From Sphagnum compactum (lineage: Eukaryota > Bryophyta > Sphagnopsida > Sphagnales), in the NCBI GenBank assembly GCA_965153455.1, contig OZ234493.1:11150213-11214212 (forward strand): 64,000 nt of DNA. The letters run 5' to 3'. Numbering within the stretch: the stretch's first letter is position 1; every line of letters begins with the position of its first letter. This document shows, in pieces, positions 44,071 to 56,792 of the stretch. The notes beneath the pieces are model-generated. The model was not told the origin of the DNA. It saw only the letters and a list, made by a program, of their open reading frames with translations, and searched no databases. Position numbers and translations under genes: made by a program.

Positions 44071-47000
44071 ATGGGTTTCAGATTGCAAGGATTAATGTTT
44101 CCTTGGAGACTACCATGTCTTCGCATTTTGCAGCATCTACAATTGCAGAGATTTGTAGCTTCGGAATCAGTTGCAAGATGCTCTTCGAAAGCGATGAGTA
44201 TGGAAGCAGTCCAGAGAAGTGATCCAGAGGAGGAGGAGGATGAGAAACTGGGGGTGTTGATAGTGGGAGCTGGCCCAGTTGGTCTCACTCTCTCCATTCT
44301 GCTCTCCAGTTATGGTAAGCTTCCCTGTGGCAGCAGATATGGCACACTCTCTCCCTTTCTCCATTATGCTCTCCAGTTATGGTGAGTCTCCCTCTGGCAG
44401 CAGATATGACTCTTTCTCCCCATTCTGCTCTCCAGTTATGGTAAGCTTACATATGACAGCAGATATGGCTCACTATCTCCATGCTGCTCTCTAGTTATGG
44501 TAAGCTTCCCTCTGGCAGCAGATATGGCTCTGTTCGTTGCCATTTTCCCTTCTTCTTGTGCCCTCCTCTTCCTCTGAATCCAGCATATGTGTTGTTCTTG
44601 TATTGTGGAATCTGTTGAATTCACCTGGTTTCCAGTAGCATGATTCTCTCTTCCAGACTGTCAGATGCTTCAAACCTAATGTCTAAGGGTAAGCTGGTAA
44701 ATGTAAGTTCTGATTTCTGGGTTCAAACTCATGCAAGAGGGATCGGAGAGGGTGGGAATTTTTCAGGCTTTTGTGCCTCAAGCTTGAGAGCAGATTCTAC
44801 TAGTTCCTTTTTGCTACAACTTGAATTGATGATTGTCTTGTGGATCTAAAGACTACAGAAGAAAGCTCTCTTCTATTGAGTATAGAAGCAGAAGATGACT
44901 TGATTTTACTATTGAATTTTGGTTTTAGTTTGCTGATTGCCAGTTGAGGGCTACTCATAATCTGCCATCAACCTCTTCTTATTGTCATTCAGACTTTTTG
45001 ATTGTCAGTATTGGATATTTTCTATTGCTGACTGCACAGCACATGGATCCTCCAACCTTGAGTGGGAAACTTTGGGCTAGGTGTGCGTTCTTTGGTGGTG
45101 GAGAGACGTTCAAAATTGTCGGACCATCCACAGGCGCACTTCCTTAATAATCGCACAATGGAGGTGAGGATGTTATGAAATGCTCATATAGGGTTTTGAA
45201 ACCAGCCCAAAATGCATGCTCATATCAAGGAAATTCAAAGTGTTTAATTCCCTTTGCAGATTTTCAGAAAGATGGAAGGGTTGTCAGAGGAGATAGAAAC
45301 AAAGCAACCACCTCTAGAACACTGGCGCAGGTTTGTGCACTGTACCACACTTGCTGGTCGTGTGCTTGGCACTGTGGACCATTTGCAACCTGAGGGTATG
45401 CTCCTGGCCATCCTCATCTTTCTATGTTTCTTTCTCTGTCAGTTTTGGGTTGATTGCCACAAGTCTATGCCAAGCAAGTTAGTGTACGACACACTCTCTC
45501 TGTCATTTGCAAAAGGCTTGCTCCTTGCAAACTGGGTAGGGTGGTGGCCATTGGGTTGTGGCATTCAACAGTCTTCTGTGTACTCTACGTTTGACTTTGA
45601 TCTGCATTGTGCCTATTTCTGACTCATGTTTCTATTACCTGAGTGAGGACCTGAATGTGAGGACTTTGTTTCTTCTAAATGGGTAAATGTTGGTTGAGAA
45701 CAATATTACTTGCTTGGGCATGTGCAGATGTACCTTCAGGAAGAAGTCCAACTTCTGTTGCCCATTTTTCTCAGCACCATCTTCTACCATTATTATTTGA
45801 AAGGGCCCAAAGGCTCGGCCGCAGATTAGAACCCAAAGCCTCTACTGTGAAGATAGCCTCATCAGTTCTTAATGCAGGACCAATTTTGATGGGCCATGAA
45901 TGTACATCAATCAAAAGCGGCTCCAATGGTGTCCTTGCAAGTATCTTTCCAACTCAGGTGTATGAGCCAATCAAGCCATTGACCAGTTGTTGCATCAATT
46001 GTTTTGAGACGCAACTGATTTTTTTGTTGGATACTTGGAGTCTATAGGTTTTCTGTAAGAAGCAGAGGGGAAAGCCTTTGTCTTCAGGTTCTGATCATCA
46101 GCAACTACCTCTTGTTCACTTGGCATTTTTCAATCCACCTGTTAGAGAACAGACGCATTGTCTCCTATTTTCCTCATTTGCTGTCATTTCCCTTCCAATT
46201 ACTTTTAGTAGTTTCCCAGTTTCAGAATGAAACCAATAGGGTGATAGATTTGTACCATGTTAAAAGCCTGCATTCTTTGTTCTGTTGTTTTTGCATTGGT
46301 GTTCTGCTTGAATCCAAGGGTCATCTTTGGAAAAGATTTTTTGTCATAGCATGTGCTTATACCGTCATATGCAAACTGATAGAGGATTTTGGGTCTAGGT
46401 GTCAGGCTGGGATTGGTCAGGGTCAAAAACTTGCATGTCAGTACTTGGTGGCAGCAGATGGAGCTGGAAGTTCTGTGAGAGAACTTGCAGGTGTGCAAAT
46501 GGAGGGTGATGAGAATTTGCAGAAGCTCATAAGTGTCCACTTTATGAGCAAGCAGTTAGGACAACACTTATTGGACTCAGTTCCAGGAATGTTGTATTTT
46601 GTTTTCAACCAAAGGGTGATTGCTGTCATTGTTGCCCACAATCTTGAGGCTGGTGAATTCATAGCTCAGGTTTCTTATCTGACGATGTCTTTGACTGGTT
46701 TCTGGATAAGGAGATTTGGGTATAAAGTTATTGAGCTTGAATCTTTGTCTCTAGAAACCTTCCACTTTTCTGTCAAATTTTAGAGCATATTGCAATCAGT
46801 GTCTCTTTATGCAGATGTGAGAGAAGTCTTTGATTATAAACATCCTAATCTTAAGGATCTTTCTATCTGCACAAGTATATGTAACTGAACTGGAATGGAC
46901 TTTTTTTGAACTTTGTACATTGCAGATTCCTTTTTATCCACCTCAGCAGCAGTTTGAAGAGTTCACTGAGGAGGTAATCTTATTTCTTGCCTCTTGTCAC

Positions 47001-49608
47001 TCTTACTATTCTGCTTCCTCCAACTTGTTTCAATGTCCGTTGAGGTTGTGTTTGGGTTTAGGTTTCAACATGGTGTTTTTTCTACATGTAGCAGTGATCT
47101 GTCAAGTATTGGACTTGACCTGGATTTTACTATTCAGGTCTGCAAAGGCATCATTTATGATGCAGCAGGGACAAGAGACATTGAAATTGAGGTCAAAACT
47201 ATTAAAAAATGGAGTATGCATGCTCAAGTGGCAGCCTCTTATTTTGACAAGTATGGCCGCATCATTCTTGTCGGTGATGCTGCTCACCGGTTTCCACCAG
47301 CAGGGGGCTTTGGTGATTACTTTTATCTCCATTCTTTGTTTGGGGCTCTGCTTATCTTCTCCAGCAGAGTTTTTGGGTTCGGATGGGTTGACTCGAAAGT
47401 GAAGCAGCTTGTCAACTTGAACATAAAAGTGTCTGCTGTGCTTGCTTTTCTTCAGCGCCAGTTCATCTGTTTTTGTCTGTTGTTGGTGTTTTTCATAGGG
47501 GTTTGGTATGGGTACTGGCAGGATTAAATACAGGTGTACAGGATGCCCATAATTTGGCATGGAAGCTAGCTGCTGTTCTCAAGGGCCATTGCCCAAGTGC
47601 CTTACTATTAACTTATGCCACTGAGCGTCGACCGGTGTGCACTGAAACTTTGATTTGAAGAACAGAGTTATTTATATATATATATATACATATACATACA
47701 ATGTTGCAATTTTTGCAATGGTCCCCAGAAGAATAGTGTACTGATGACTATTGATTGTGAGGATCATTGCTGCCCAGATTTACATAATTTGATGCACTGA
47801 AGCAGATAGAAGTGAAGCATATTTTGTTAGAGATGAGTCTTCAATCAGCAATTTTTTTCTGTCACAAAGATTTTATGATACTGACAAGTTGGGGTTATGC
47901 AGGTTGCAATAGCAAATACAGCCCTGAGCGTAGCAAATTTCAAAGCTGCCATGGCAGTTCCAGCTGCATTGGGCCTAGACCCTTCAGCTGCTAGGTCTGT
48001 TGAAACTGTTATATGGGCTCTGTCTGCTTGTTTCACATCATGTTCCAAGCGTGCGCTCTCATGGCTGGCTTTAGGTGTTTTTCTCAGTAGAAAGCAACTT
48101 AGCTCTGATAGCGCAGGCTTTCTTTTAAATGTGGTGACAGTTTTGTGATATGTCACTTCACATTGAATGCTGTAGTGAGTGTGAATCCCCATTGTGCAAT
48201 GTCATGGGCACTTGTAGCTAACAAGGTGTGTGTCTGTGATTCAACTGTTGGAGAATCATTTTGAGGAGGATTTTTTACTCTGTTTGCAGATTGGTACATA
48301 AAGTTGTCAACAGTGGTGTGGGGCTGTTGCTCCCGGAAAGATTCCAGGTCACACTTTTGGATGGCCTTTTTGCTATTGGCCGAGCCCAGGTGTCACCAGC
48401 TTTTCTTAGTAGCCTCAATCCCATTGGCTCAGCTCGGGTATTGGAAGTGCAACGGATATTACGAGAAGGGCAGAGTCTCCAGCTCCAGTTTCCTGCTGAA
48501 GATCTTGGGTTCAGGTTTGCACTAGCAATTATATCTGTCCAAAGAGAGTTCGAAGAGAATGTTACCAGTTCTGTTTGTTTCAGTGCTGCTTGATTAATTT
48601 GTCAAAATTGAGGGTGGTGTAGGTATTTGGAGGGAGCTTTGGTTCCAGAGGTGGAGGCACAACAACAAACCAACTCTCATCAGAATTTTCCTACAGGGAG
48701 GAGAAGGGAATATTTGCCATCAACTCAGCCTGGGGCACGGTTACCACACTTTCCCATCCACATGTTTTGTCTAAATCCTCCAGCAACCTCCAAGGTGTAC
48801 AAATTCTCCCCTTTGGAATCTTCATTGTTTCTCCCCTTGTTGTCTGGATAGTGATCAGCAATTCATAATGGGAGATCTAACAAGTTTTTACAAAGAAAGG
48901 GGGAGATATATATACACTCAGGAAAACCATAATTGTAGGGTTTTGGGTTTAGGGTACATTGTACCTGTCATTGGATGTTGACAGGTTCAAGAACCAAAAT
49001 CAGGATTTCCATTTTACTGCACATTCTGCAACTGTCCACAAATTTAGTTCAATATTTGGTGGCATCCCTCATGAGCTGTTCATGTAAAACAGGAGATTTG
49101 TTCAACTCTGGACCTTGTAAGCAGAGGTGGGAACAGAATGGAGTTTGTTCTTTTAGTTCAGAGTCACAGATCGGGTTGCTGTTGGGGGGATGCGGCTATT
49201 ACAGCAGGACAGGCTTTTGGAATCTGGGTAAAAGTTGTTTTTATCTGGCCATCAGGGTCATATGATGGTTTTCTTGGAAAATCCCATATCCATACAGAAT
49301 CTGCTGAGTTAGGCAATGAGCAAATGAGTCCTGACAAAGATATGTTTTCCAATGACAATGAAGCAACTGCTGTTTTTGAATGGAGCCAGAGAAACAAAGG
49401 CTGTGTTTTACATGCTGAAGAGGTGGGATCTGGTTGGCAGGACATCTTTGGCATCCCAGAAACTGGTGCTATTTTAGTTAGACCAGATGACCATGTTGCA
49501 TGGAGGTCAAAAGCAGAACCAAAAGCCTCTTCTATTCAAGAACTCTATTTAGCCTTTAGCAAAGTGCTGAAGAAACCCAATATTCAAGTTCCAAGATTTA
49601 TGCAGTAA
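44071..49608 (+). CDS. EMB2421: FAD-dependent monooxygenase, PheA/TfdB type (EMB2421-like), 12 exons
   Basis: Closest to the Arabidopsis FAD monooxygenase I recall as EMB2421 (At1g24340); needed for embryo development there, substrate unknown. Exons: 44071-44314, 45081-45163, 45260-45395, 45728-45959, 46399-46669, 46926-46973, 47138-47312, 47522-47634, 47903-47994, 48290-48514, 48623-48794, 49093-49608; 2,307 bases, 768 residues, all GT-AG with matching phases. FAD motifs: VGAGPVG (65-71), AADGAGSSVR (DG at 252-253) and VGDAAHRFPPAGG (GD at 384-385). HPQAHFLNNRTME and VAHFSQHHL are typical family stretches. The C-terminal 170 residues (STLDLVS … ILVRPDDHVAWR) resemble the thioredoxin-like domain of phenol hydroxylases. 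The arginine-rich N-terminus (MGFRLQGLMFPWRLPCLRIL) suggests an organelle transit peptide, probably mitochondrial. Exon 4's donor is chosen two bases after a competing CAG|GT because only that choice keeps frame. Intact. Confidence 0.92.
44290..44530 (+). repeat. four tandem copies of the exon 1 / intron 1 splice-donor region
   Basis: The block CTCTCCAGTTATG|GTAAGCTTC followed by CTCTGGCAGCAGATATGGC is repeated. Donor GT sites lie at 44315, 44382, 44441 and 44500 (spacing 67, 59, 59). The first is the one that gives the conserved protein; the second reads GTGAGT and the fourth has TAG for CAG before TTATG. Using the second shifts the frame; the third and fourth lie beyond an in-frame stop at 44383-44385. 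Confidence 0.88.
47674..47702. repeat. (TA)n microsatellite in intron 8 of the FAD monooxygenase gene
   Basis: A TATATATATATATATACATA tract lies in the intron after exon 8. No effect on splice sites is apparent. Confidence 0.7.
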
Positions 49609-52600
49609 ATAGTGTGCAAATTGTAAATTTGGCAGCAGCCCTTACTGAGGAAACAAGAGGATTCATACCTAGGTGAAAAATAAGCAGCAAGTTGGTACTT
49701 AAACTAGTGGGTGCTGTTCAAGATCCCAGAATTGACATGAGTGCCTTTGTGGCACGCACATGATTTGTTTTAGACACAGCAATTTAGAATACTAGATGAA
49801 GAAAATTGGCTGCAGTTTGATATGGACTCTTATTTTTTGTGTAATAAATGTAGTGATTGGGTGGCAAGTATCTTCTTCCCTCAATGTTTGATGTAAAAAA
49901 CTACAATGGAATTTTTGTGAATCTGTGCTAACTGACAGAAGTGTGCAAACAACTGGTGTGGGAAGCTTTACCATAACTGGAGAGCACAATGGAGGGTGAG
50001 ACCTGACTGCTCTGGCCAGCTCTCACTATCATCAACACCCTGAGTTGCTTACCCTCCTTCAGATCCCTTCTCTGGTGTGTTTTCCATACTCATCGCTTTT
50101 GAGTCTCTCATAAGTGATTCTGAAGCTACAAATTTCTGCAATTGTAGATGCCGCAAAATGTGAAGACATGGGTACTCTCCTCCCACGGAAACATTATTCT
50201 GCCCCCTTGGGGATCCACCTGTCACTAAAAGCTTCTGTTTTGTGTACTAATTATGCAGTTAAATGTCAAGATAGGTGGGAGAAAAATGCAAGCATCTTCA
50301 GTACAATTTGAGCAGTGGTTAGTACTAAACTTCTGCCCAACTTCTTTCCTGTATGTGGACCCATCCATCATCAACACCACCACCACCACCACCACCTCTG
50401 CCCATACCTCGTTATCACATGTGTTGAAAGAGAGAGGAGTCCGTAGTACTTGTCTTTCTTTTTGAAACTTGCTCCTGGATTCCATTTTGTCTTCTTTCAT
50501 TCAACCTTTTGAAAAAAAAAAAGTTCGTCTTAAAGGTCAATTTTTTGAAATTTTGACATGAGAATCACCTAATACACATCCACTAGCAAATGAGTCGAAC
50601 TTTTTTAATATACCCAACCTGAGAACCACCTTGTGTTGTGGAACTTCTTTTAATTATGAGGGAAATGAAGGAGCTTTGCTGACTTTCCATTGACAATCCT
50701 TACTACTTAGCATTGCATTGGCTCTTCAAAATCTCCGCCTGTTTTGGTCACATGATTTTTAGTGGGACTATTTGGGCTTATTCTCGTGAAGTTGCACAAG
50801 TCAAGCAACTTCATTGGAGGGAGAATATATCATAATATAGAGTTATCTTCTTCATGTGTAGGCAAGTTGGTGCATCTTGTGAAAACGTCATTCAACATAG
50901 AAGTTCAAGTGTGCAAGGCAAAAGGGTTTAGGGTTTAGAGATAACATACCTGGATGAAACAAATGTTTACAAAGGCAATATAAGGAGGGTATCGACTTTT
51001 ATCAAAATGATATTCGACCGAATGAGTTTTGACAAGACTCTTCAACATTAGTACCAAAGGGGCTTGGGGTCTCCAATCCATTCTTACAAAAATTGTTACA
51101 TAATAGATTGATTTTCAATACCTTGCCTTAGACCTGACCAAATATTTGAATCAATTTTCAATATTTGATTGACATCAGTTTCAACAAAATTTAATTTGAG
51201 AGAGAATTTGATGTGAAGATGAGAAAAAACAAAATGATAGAAAATTAGGGTGTTGAGGGCATGGGGAGAAGTGGGCTTTCACCCACATCATTCATAATTA
51301 TAATTCAATTTCTTTTAAAGATGTACATAGAAGTTTGATGGTTGGGTTTGGTGGATCTTTATTGGGTTCAAAACAAGCTTATGACCTATTATTCCATCAA
51401 AAAGATTTAACAATTGTGATCCTTGCATTTGTGCTTTCAATGGGGCTTGTATCACTTTTTCAATGTATGCGAACTTACACACTTCCCTAGGATTCACAAT
51501 TGCATGGACCTAATGTCGTGTTGTTAGCAATACTTTTTAGCAAAAATTAGTAATTAGATTTATCAATATGTTCATTGAATGTATTGCTACTTGGTCCTTG
51601 TCTTAACCTATTAGCATAGATACCATGTAACTAATTACATTGGCATGATACATTTCCAACTTGCAAGAAAATACACACAAACATGAAACTAGAGAATGAA
51701 AGGAAAAAGACATCTACATTTCTTATCAAAAAACATTTCCATTGTTTATTTTTTTTTTTTCAACAACAGAGACTCATCCTTCCTTCTCATTCTATTACAT
51801 CATAATCCTTTTCTTCTCTTTCATTCACCAAACTTTTTAGAAAAATCTTCTCCCAAAATGAACAATCACAGCTTTCTTGATTTACCTTTTAAATAGTTCA
51901 ATAGATGGTTGTACCTCTCTAACTACTTCTACACGAACAAATTAATTTAACATAGTCATGTTGGTTAGTTATTTTAGTTGACTTGCTTAACTAGGCTTTT
52001 GTTATGTTTATTTGAGTCACTATGACAAGTCAATCAACTTTTCTACTATGTCTAACCAACCATCTTATTCTAGCTCATCAACTTACCCAATTAATCATTT
52101 CTAGTATTTACTATGCTAAAACTTCTTTTCATTACATTTGTTGCCCAATGTTTTGGAATGTAATGAACCTATAAGTGATGAAGTAAGTCAAATGATAATG
52201 GAATGCACATGGCAAACCATGAGCAAAACATGCATGAAAACTAGAATTGCATGACATGGAGTCCACATCTTTTAACCCACAACTTTAGACCAAATTAAAT
52301 AAGTGTTGATTTGGTGTCTTAGAGCATATCCATCCACACCTAGCATGTGGGCCTCTGGCATTGTCCACCACGTCCAAAATAATGTGCAAGATGTTTTCTA
52401 TCCTCACCCATAAACATGAAATTTTGGACATTGCAAGCTAAGGAACAATTAAATCGCATACATATGTTCATCTATTGTTGCACATGCAAGGCTTTTTCTT
52501 CAATTCTCCAAATCCAAATGTTTCAGAAGGAGGATTAATACCAACTATTAGGTAGATGGAACACACCTACTTTTCTTTACAAAATCTCAAAAACTTATAT

Positions 52601-53000
52601 GGAAGAAAAATAATAAAACAATGACATGTTTTGAGCACATTAATGAATTGGTGAGGATGCAAATCATAGATCTTGTTATAATGTAATAGAAACCCCATCC
52701 ATGCATCCACCATAATCCTTATTTGTTGTTGCACAATATTTGAATGACACAACCCAAGAGGATTTCTCTTCCAACTTTGTCCTTGGAAATTTTTAAATGA
52801 ACAACATACAAAACATGTTGATGATAAGAAGAATTTATGATTTTTCATGTGTTTTAAGGATGTGGTTTCAATTTGGTTCCACATTTTTGAAGAATGTCCA
52901 TAAAATGTTAGGGTAAATTGGCCCATCACCAAACACTCATATAAGGAAAGAGCAAGCTTATTATAGAACTTGCAAAACTTCATGAACGTTGTAAACCTTA
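49609..53000. other. FAD gene 3' flank and intergenic DNA
   Basis: The first part may be 3' untranslated sequence. A (CCA)n microsatellite lies at about 50375-50397 and a GGGTTTAGGGTTTAG motif at about 50927. The rest is AT-rich without recognisable coding sequence. Confidence 0.4.
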
Positions 53001-55190
53001 CTTATGATCGAACAATTGAATGTGAATGATTAAGTTTTTCAAATTTTCAAATTTTGACTAGGGAAATGATTTTACATTTGACTATAAGTGTATCCTTGGA
53101 CATATATGTATAAAGAGGGTTGCTTTAAAGTGTGATAATGTTAATGATGGGTAATGAAATAAACACAAAAATGAAAAGAAGTAAATGTCAATATGCAAGG
53201 TTTATAATAGGGGATTACTTACTTTTAGTGTTTGGTTATGGAACATGATGTGAACCTATTTTATAGAAGCCCAAGTTTAGAGTGAAAAAAAGAATTTGGT
53301 GATGGGTATTGAATTGAACATAGAAATGAGGAAAAATCAAATTTAATACGCAAAGCCCAAAACATGGCTTATTTTTAATATTTGGTTATGGGAATGAATT
53401 AGGGTAGGAAGTTGACTTTTCAATTACCTTGCAATAGCTAAACATGAAAGTTGTAAAAGTAATACAAACTAAGCCTACACCTTTTCAAAATTGAATGTTA
53501 AGGAATAGTTAGTAGTATTGGTTTATGTTGACATCCTAAAATGAACATTCGTCAAGAAAAAGAACTAGATATTAACCAAACACAAAGATTAACTACACAC
53601 TCCTACTAGAGCTTCCCATATAACAAACATAACTACAATGTAGATCACATATGGAATTAAGATGAAACAAAAATCCAAGCAAGCAAATAATTAAGTTTTT
53701 GGTCACACAAAGTATATAACACAATATCCAAATTTAAGGAATGGTTGACTATTAATTTGTTGTTAATGTAGTCAATATATTTTTATTAGTGTTTTATATC
53801 TTTAGGTGAGAGAGATTGCATGATGATTACATAAACCAAGAGATGTATGGTTACGTAAAAAAAACATAGATGATCAATTTCATTTCCAAAAAATGGCTAT
53901 ATTATTTTGATAGATTGATACCAAATGGAAATTTTCTAAGTAATATGCATTTGTTGGTTTTAAATGGGCACAAATTTCATGTCACCTTAAAGGCAATTGA
54001 ACAAACATAAAATTTTGGGTTAGACATGAACACTTTACTTTGACATACATCCCATGCACTTTCACCTTTAAATGTGGCTTGTTTCAAACCTTTTTTATAG
54101 ACAATTTTAAAAAGATAGAAAGATGGTTAAAGGTTAGTAACAATTATTATTACTTTGGTAGGGTGGGTAGACAAAACAACGTTGACCAAGAAAACATAAT
54201 ATTTGAGTTTAAATTTATAGGGTTTTGGTCTCATAACCTTAAGGTCATGGAAGAAAAAAAAAACTTTAACATCTTGTATACATCAATCAATATGAGTAGG
54301 GAAGAAGGGGATGATACCATATCAAATGGAGAAAATGAAATTATGTTATGAGAAGAATATTTTGTTGTAGTAAAATAATCAATATTGCAACAATTACAAA
54401 TCATAAATCAACTACTAATGATGTGTTTCAAAATCACCTTAGGTACTATGTAAATATGCTTAAAAGTCCAACAACCACAAAGTTTTAAGAAGTCACAACA
54501 AATCCACCAAATTTGGTTATGGACATAAATGACCCTACATCAAAGGTGGAAATAGAAATTAATAATGTTGAGTGTTTGAATAAAGAACATTATCGATTAG
54601 CAATATGTTGTCCTTGCCATATCTACTTGTAAGAAGGACAAATGGTAGAGATGCATTAGTCAAGTATTCAAAAAGCCATGTGGTAATTTCATATTGATAT
54701 TTAACATCATGTCACAAAAGGCAATTGAAATGAAAAAGTATAAACAATTAAACAAAATCAAAAGAAGGAAAGGTAAAAAAAAAAGCTACTAGAGCTTTGA
54801 TATCAGTAACATGGGTTAAAAAAGTAGCTCGAAGGGAACTTGAAGAACAACAATGAGCAAATTGCATTTTAGCTTGGTTAGCCAATGAAATCTCAACAAT
54901 AGGACACAAATTTCACCACAATTTCCAAGTTGGAATGTGAGTTCACTCATTTGGTGATAAAAGGGGTTAAAATGGATGGATAATAGAAGGTCAAAGCTTG
55001 GTTAAATAAGAAGCAAAGACCCAACAACAAGCAAATAAAAAGACAAGACACATCTACAATAACCTCAAATAGATAATTGATAAGCAAGAGAAAGAAGGGG
55101 GGAAACTATTCTAGCGTACCAACAAGATGAGAGGATCATGATCATAGAATAAGGATCACAACTAGCATGATGGGAAGAACAAGGCAATGA
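53001..55190. other. AT-rich DNA, possible decayed element
   Basis: A 100-codon frame at 54040-54351 has no ATG near its start and no known motif. Around 54790-55100 plus-strand fragments such as VKKVARRELEEQQ look like remnants of a charged, coiled-coil-like protein leading into the purine-rich repeats that follow. Not identifiable. Confidence 0.35.
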
Positions 55191-55194
55191 GAAT

Positions 55195-56240
55195 CAAAAC
55201 AAAGGTGAAAAAAGGTTTGAAAGTTCATATAAACACAAGAAGAGGACAAACACGTGACAAACAAAGAGAGGGGGAATTGTGCAACAAAGACGAAGATGAA
55301 CATGAAGAGGGGTATTAGGAGCTCCTATAAGTAGAAGATGAAGAAAAACAAGATAAATAGGAAGATAGGAAGTTTGGAAGCTCTTGCAAACATAAGACGA
55401 AAACAAATGTTACAAACATGAAAAGAGGGAGTTGTTGCAACAAAGATGAAGATGAATAAGATGATTAAAGGGGCCCAATAATTCTATAATCACATGACAA
55501 AGACAAATAGGATGAATATGAAGGGGGAGAGCAAAAAGTTCCTATAAATAAAAACATATAAATGTGATGAATAGGAAAAAGGAGAGCTTTTGTAAGCATA
55601 AGACAAAGAAGAAAGGGGGAAGGGTTTGGAGCTCTTGTAAGCACAAAACAAAGGCGAAAACAATAAACAAGAAAAAAGGGAAGCTCTCACAATAAAGACA
55701 AATGGAATGAACCAAAATCTCTGGCAAGTATAAAACAAAGATGAACAAGAAAGGTAGGGGAGGTCAAGAGTTCTTGTAATCACAATTAAAAAACAAAAAC
55801 AATGAATAGAAAAGGAAGGAATTGTTGCAACAAATGTGAAGATGAAGATGATAAACAAGGAGGGGGGTAAGGCCAAGAGTTCATGTAAGCACAAGACAAA
55901 GAATAATGTGAAGGAGAGGAAAAGGGGGAAGGTGTGGAGTTTTTAGATACATAAGAAGAAGATGAACATGACACACAAGAAGGGAGTTGTTGCAACAAAT
56001 TGAAAAACAACAAATAAAAAGGGGTGAGATTAAAGTTGCAAAAATGAAAATGACGAAGATAAATAAAAAGGTAACAAAATGGAACATGAAAACAATGAAC
56101 CAATGCAAATGCCTCCATTTGTAGTCACAATGAAAACACAAGTTATAACGGTTGAAATATAAACATAAAGAACATGAACAGGACCATCACCCACATGTAC
56201 CTCAAGAGAGATTACCAAACATGAAGATGAAGAACATGTT
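55195..56240. repeat. purine-rich degenerate tandem repeat, about 65-75 bp
   Basis: Blocks such as GAGCTCTTGTAAGCACAA, AACAAAGACGAAGATGAACA and AGGGGGAGTTGTTGCAACAA recur on the plus strand. The plus strand is strongly purine-rich, so the minus strand shows long Ser/Phe/Leu-rich frames (up to 134 codons) which I regard as artefacts. A plus-strand charged protein repeat, now full of stops, is the likelier ancestor. Confidence 0.65.
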
Positions 56241-56792
56241 GAAAATCAAGAGCAAGCTCACAATGTGAAAAAGAAGTTGAGCTTGCAAGAGAAGAGAAGA
56301 AAACATAAATGTTGTCCATGTGTCAGCTTTGAAATGTGTGTTAGAAGGGGCTCTATTGCTTGAAGTCAAGGGTGTGGGACATTTGATGAGGATTTTGTTT
56401 TAGGCAACAAGACCCTCCCTTACTTTAAGGCGCCATATCTTGAGCGTCCCTGAACCAAATTGCGCAATCTAATGAGCATCAAAAGCGCGCAGAGCAGCTC
56501 TATAATCCATATTGGACCCCAAAGGTAGTTGACCCTGATTGAGATCACAAATCTCATCAATGCTATGTTCCATTAGAGTACCAAGTTGTTGCAAGGTTTA
56601 TGATGATTCAAGAGTTGATTCAAGAGTTGAAAAATGTTTTTAAACAACCTAAACTTGGTCCAAGACAAATAATTGTTTTTTTCTCTCTAAGGTTGCAGGA
56701 TTGTCTTAGACAAATTAATTGCAATTTCTATTCTGAGATAAGCCTGCCCTGCAACTTAAAAATATATTTCATTTGAGAATGCACCTGTAGAT
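56241..56792. other. 3' flank of the DMP gene, no gene recognised
   Basis: Contains probable 3' untranslated sequence next to the DMP stop codon and the tail of the purine-rich repeat region. A plus-strand fragment VELARERRKHKCCPC near 56275-56320 belongs to the same decayed protein. Confidence 0.35.

Noticed and set aside
45955-45960. Donor CAG|GTGTAT at 45958 for exon 4 of the FAD monooxygenase
   Set aside because: It leaves phase 0 and no acceptor before exon 5 matches; moving two bases to GT|GTATGA joins in frame to the TAG acceptor at 46397-46398.
55490-55894. 134-codon minus-strand frame rich in Ser, Phe and Leu with apparent membrane segments
   Set aside because: It is the complement of a purine-rich tandem repeat; composition alone gives a hydrophobic, stop-poor frame, and overlapping frames look the same.
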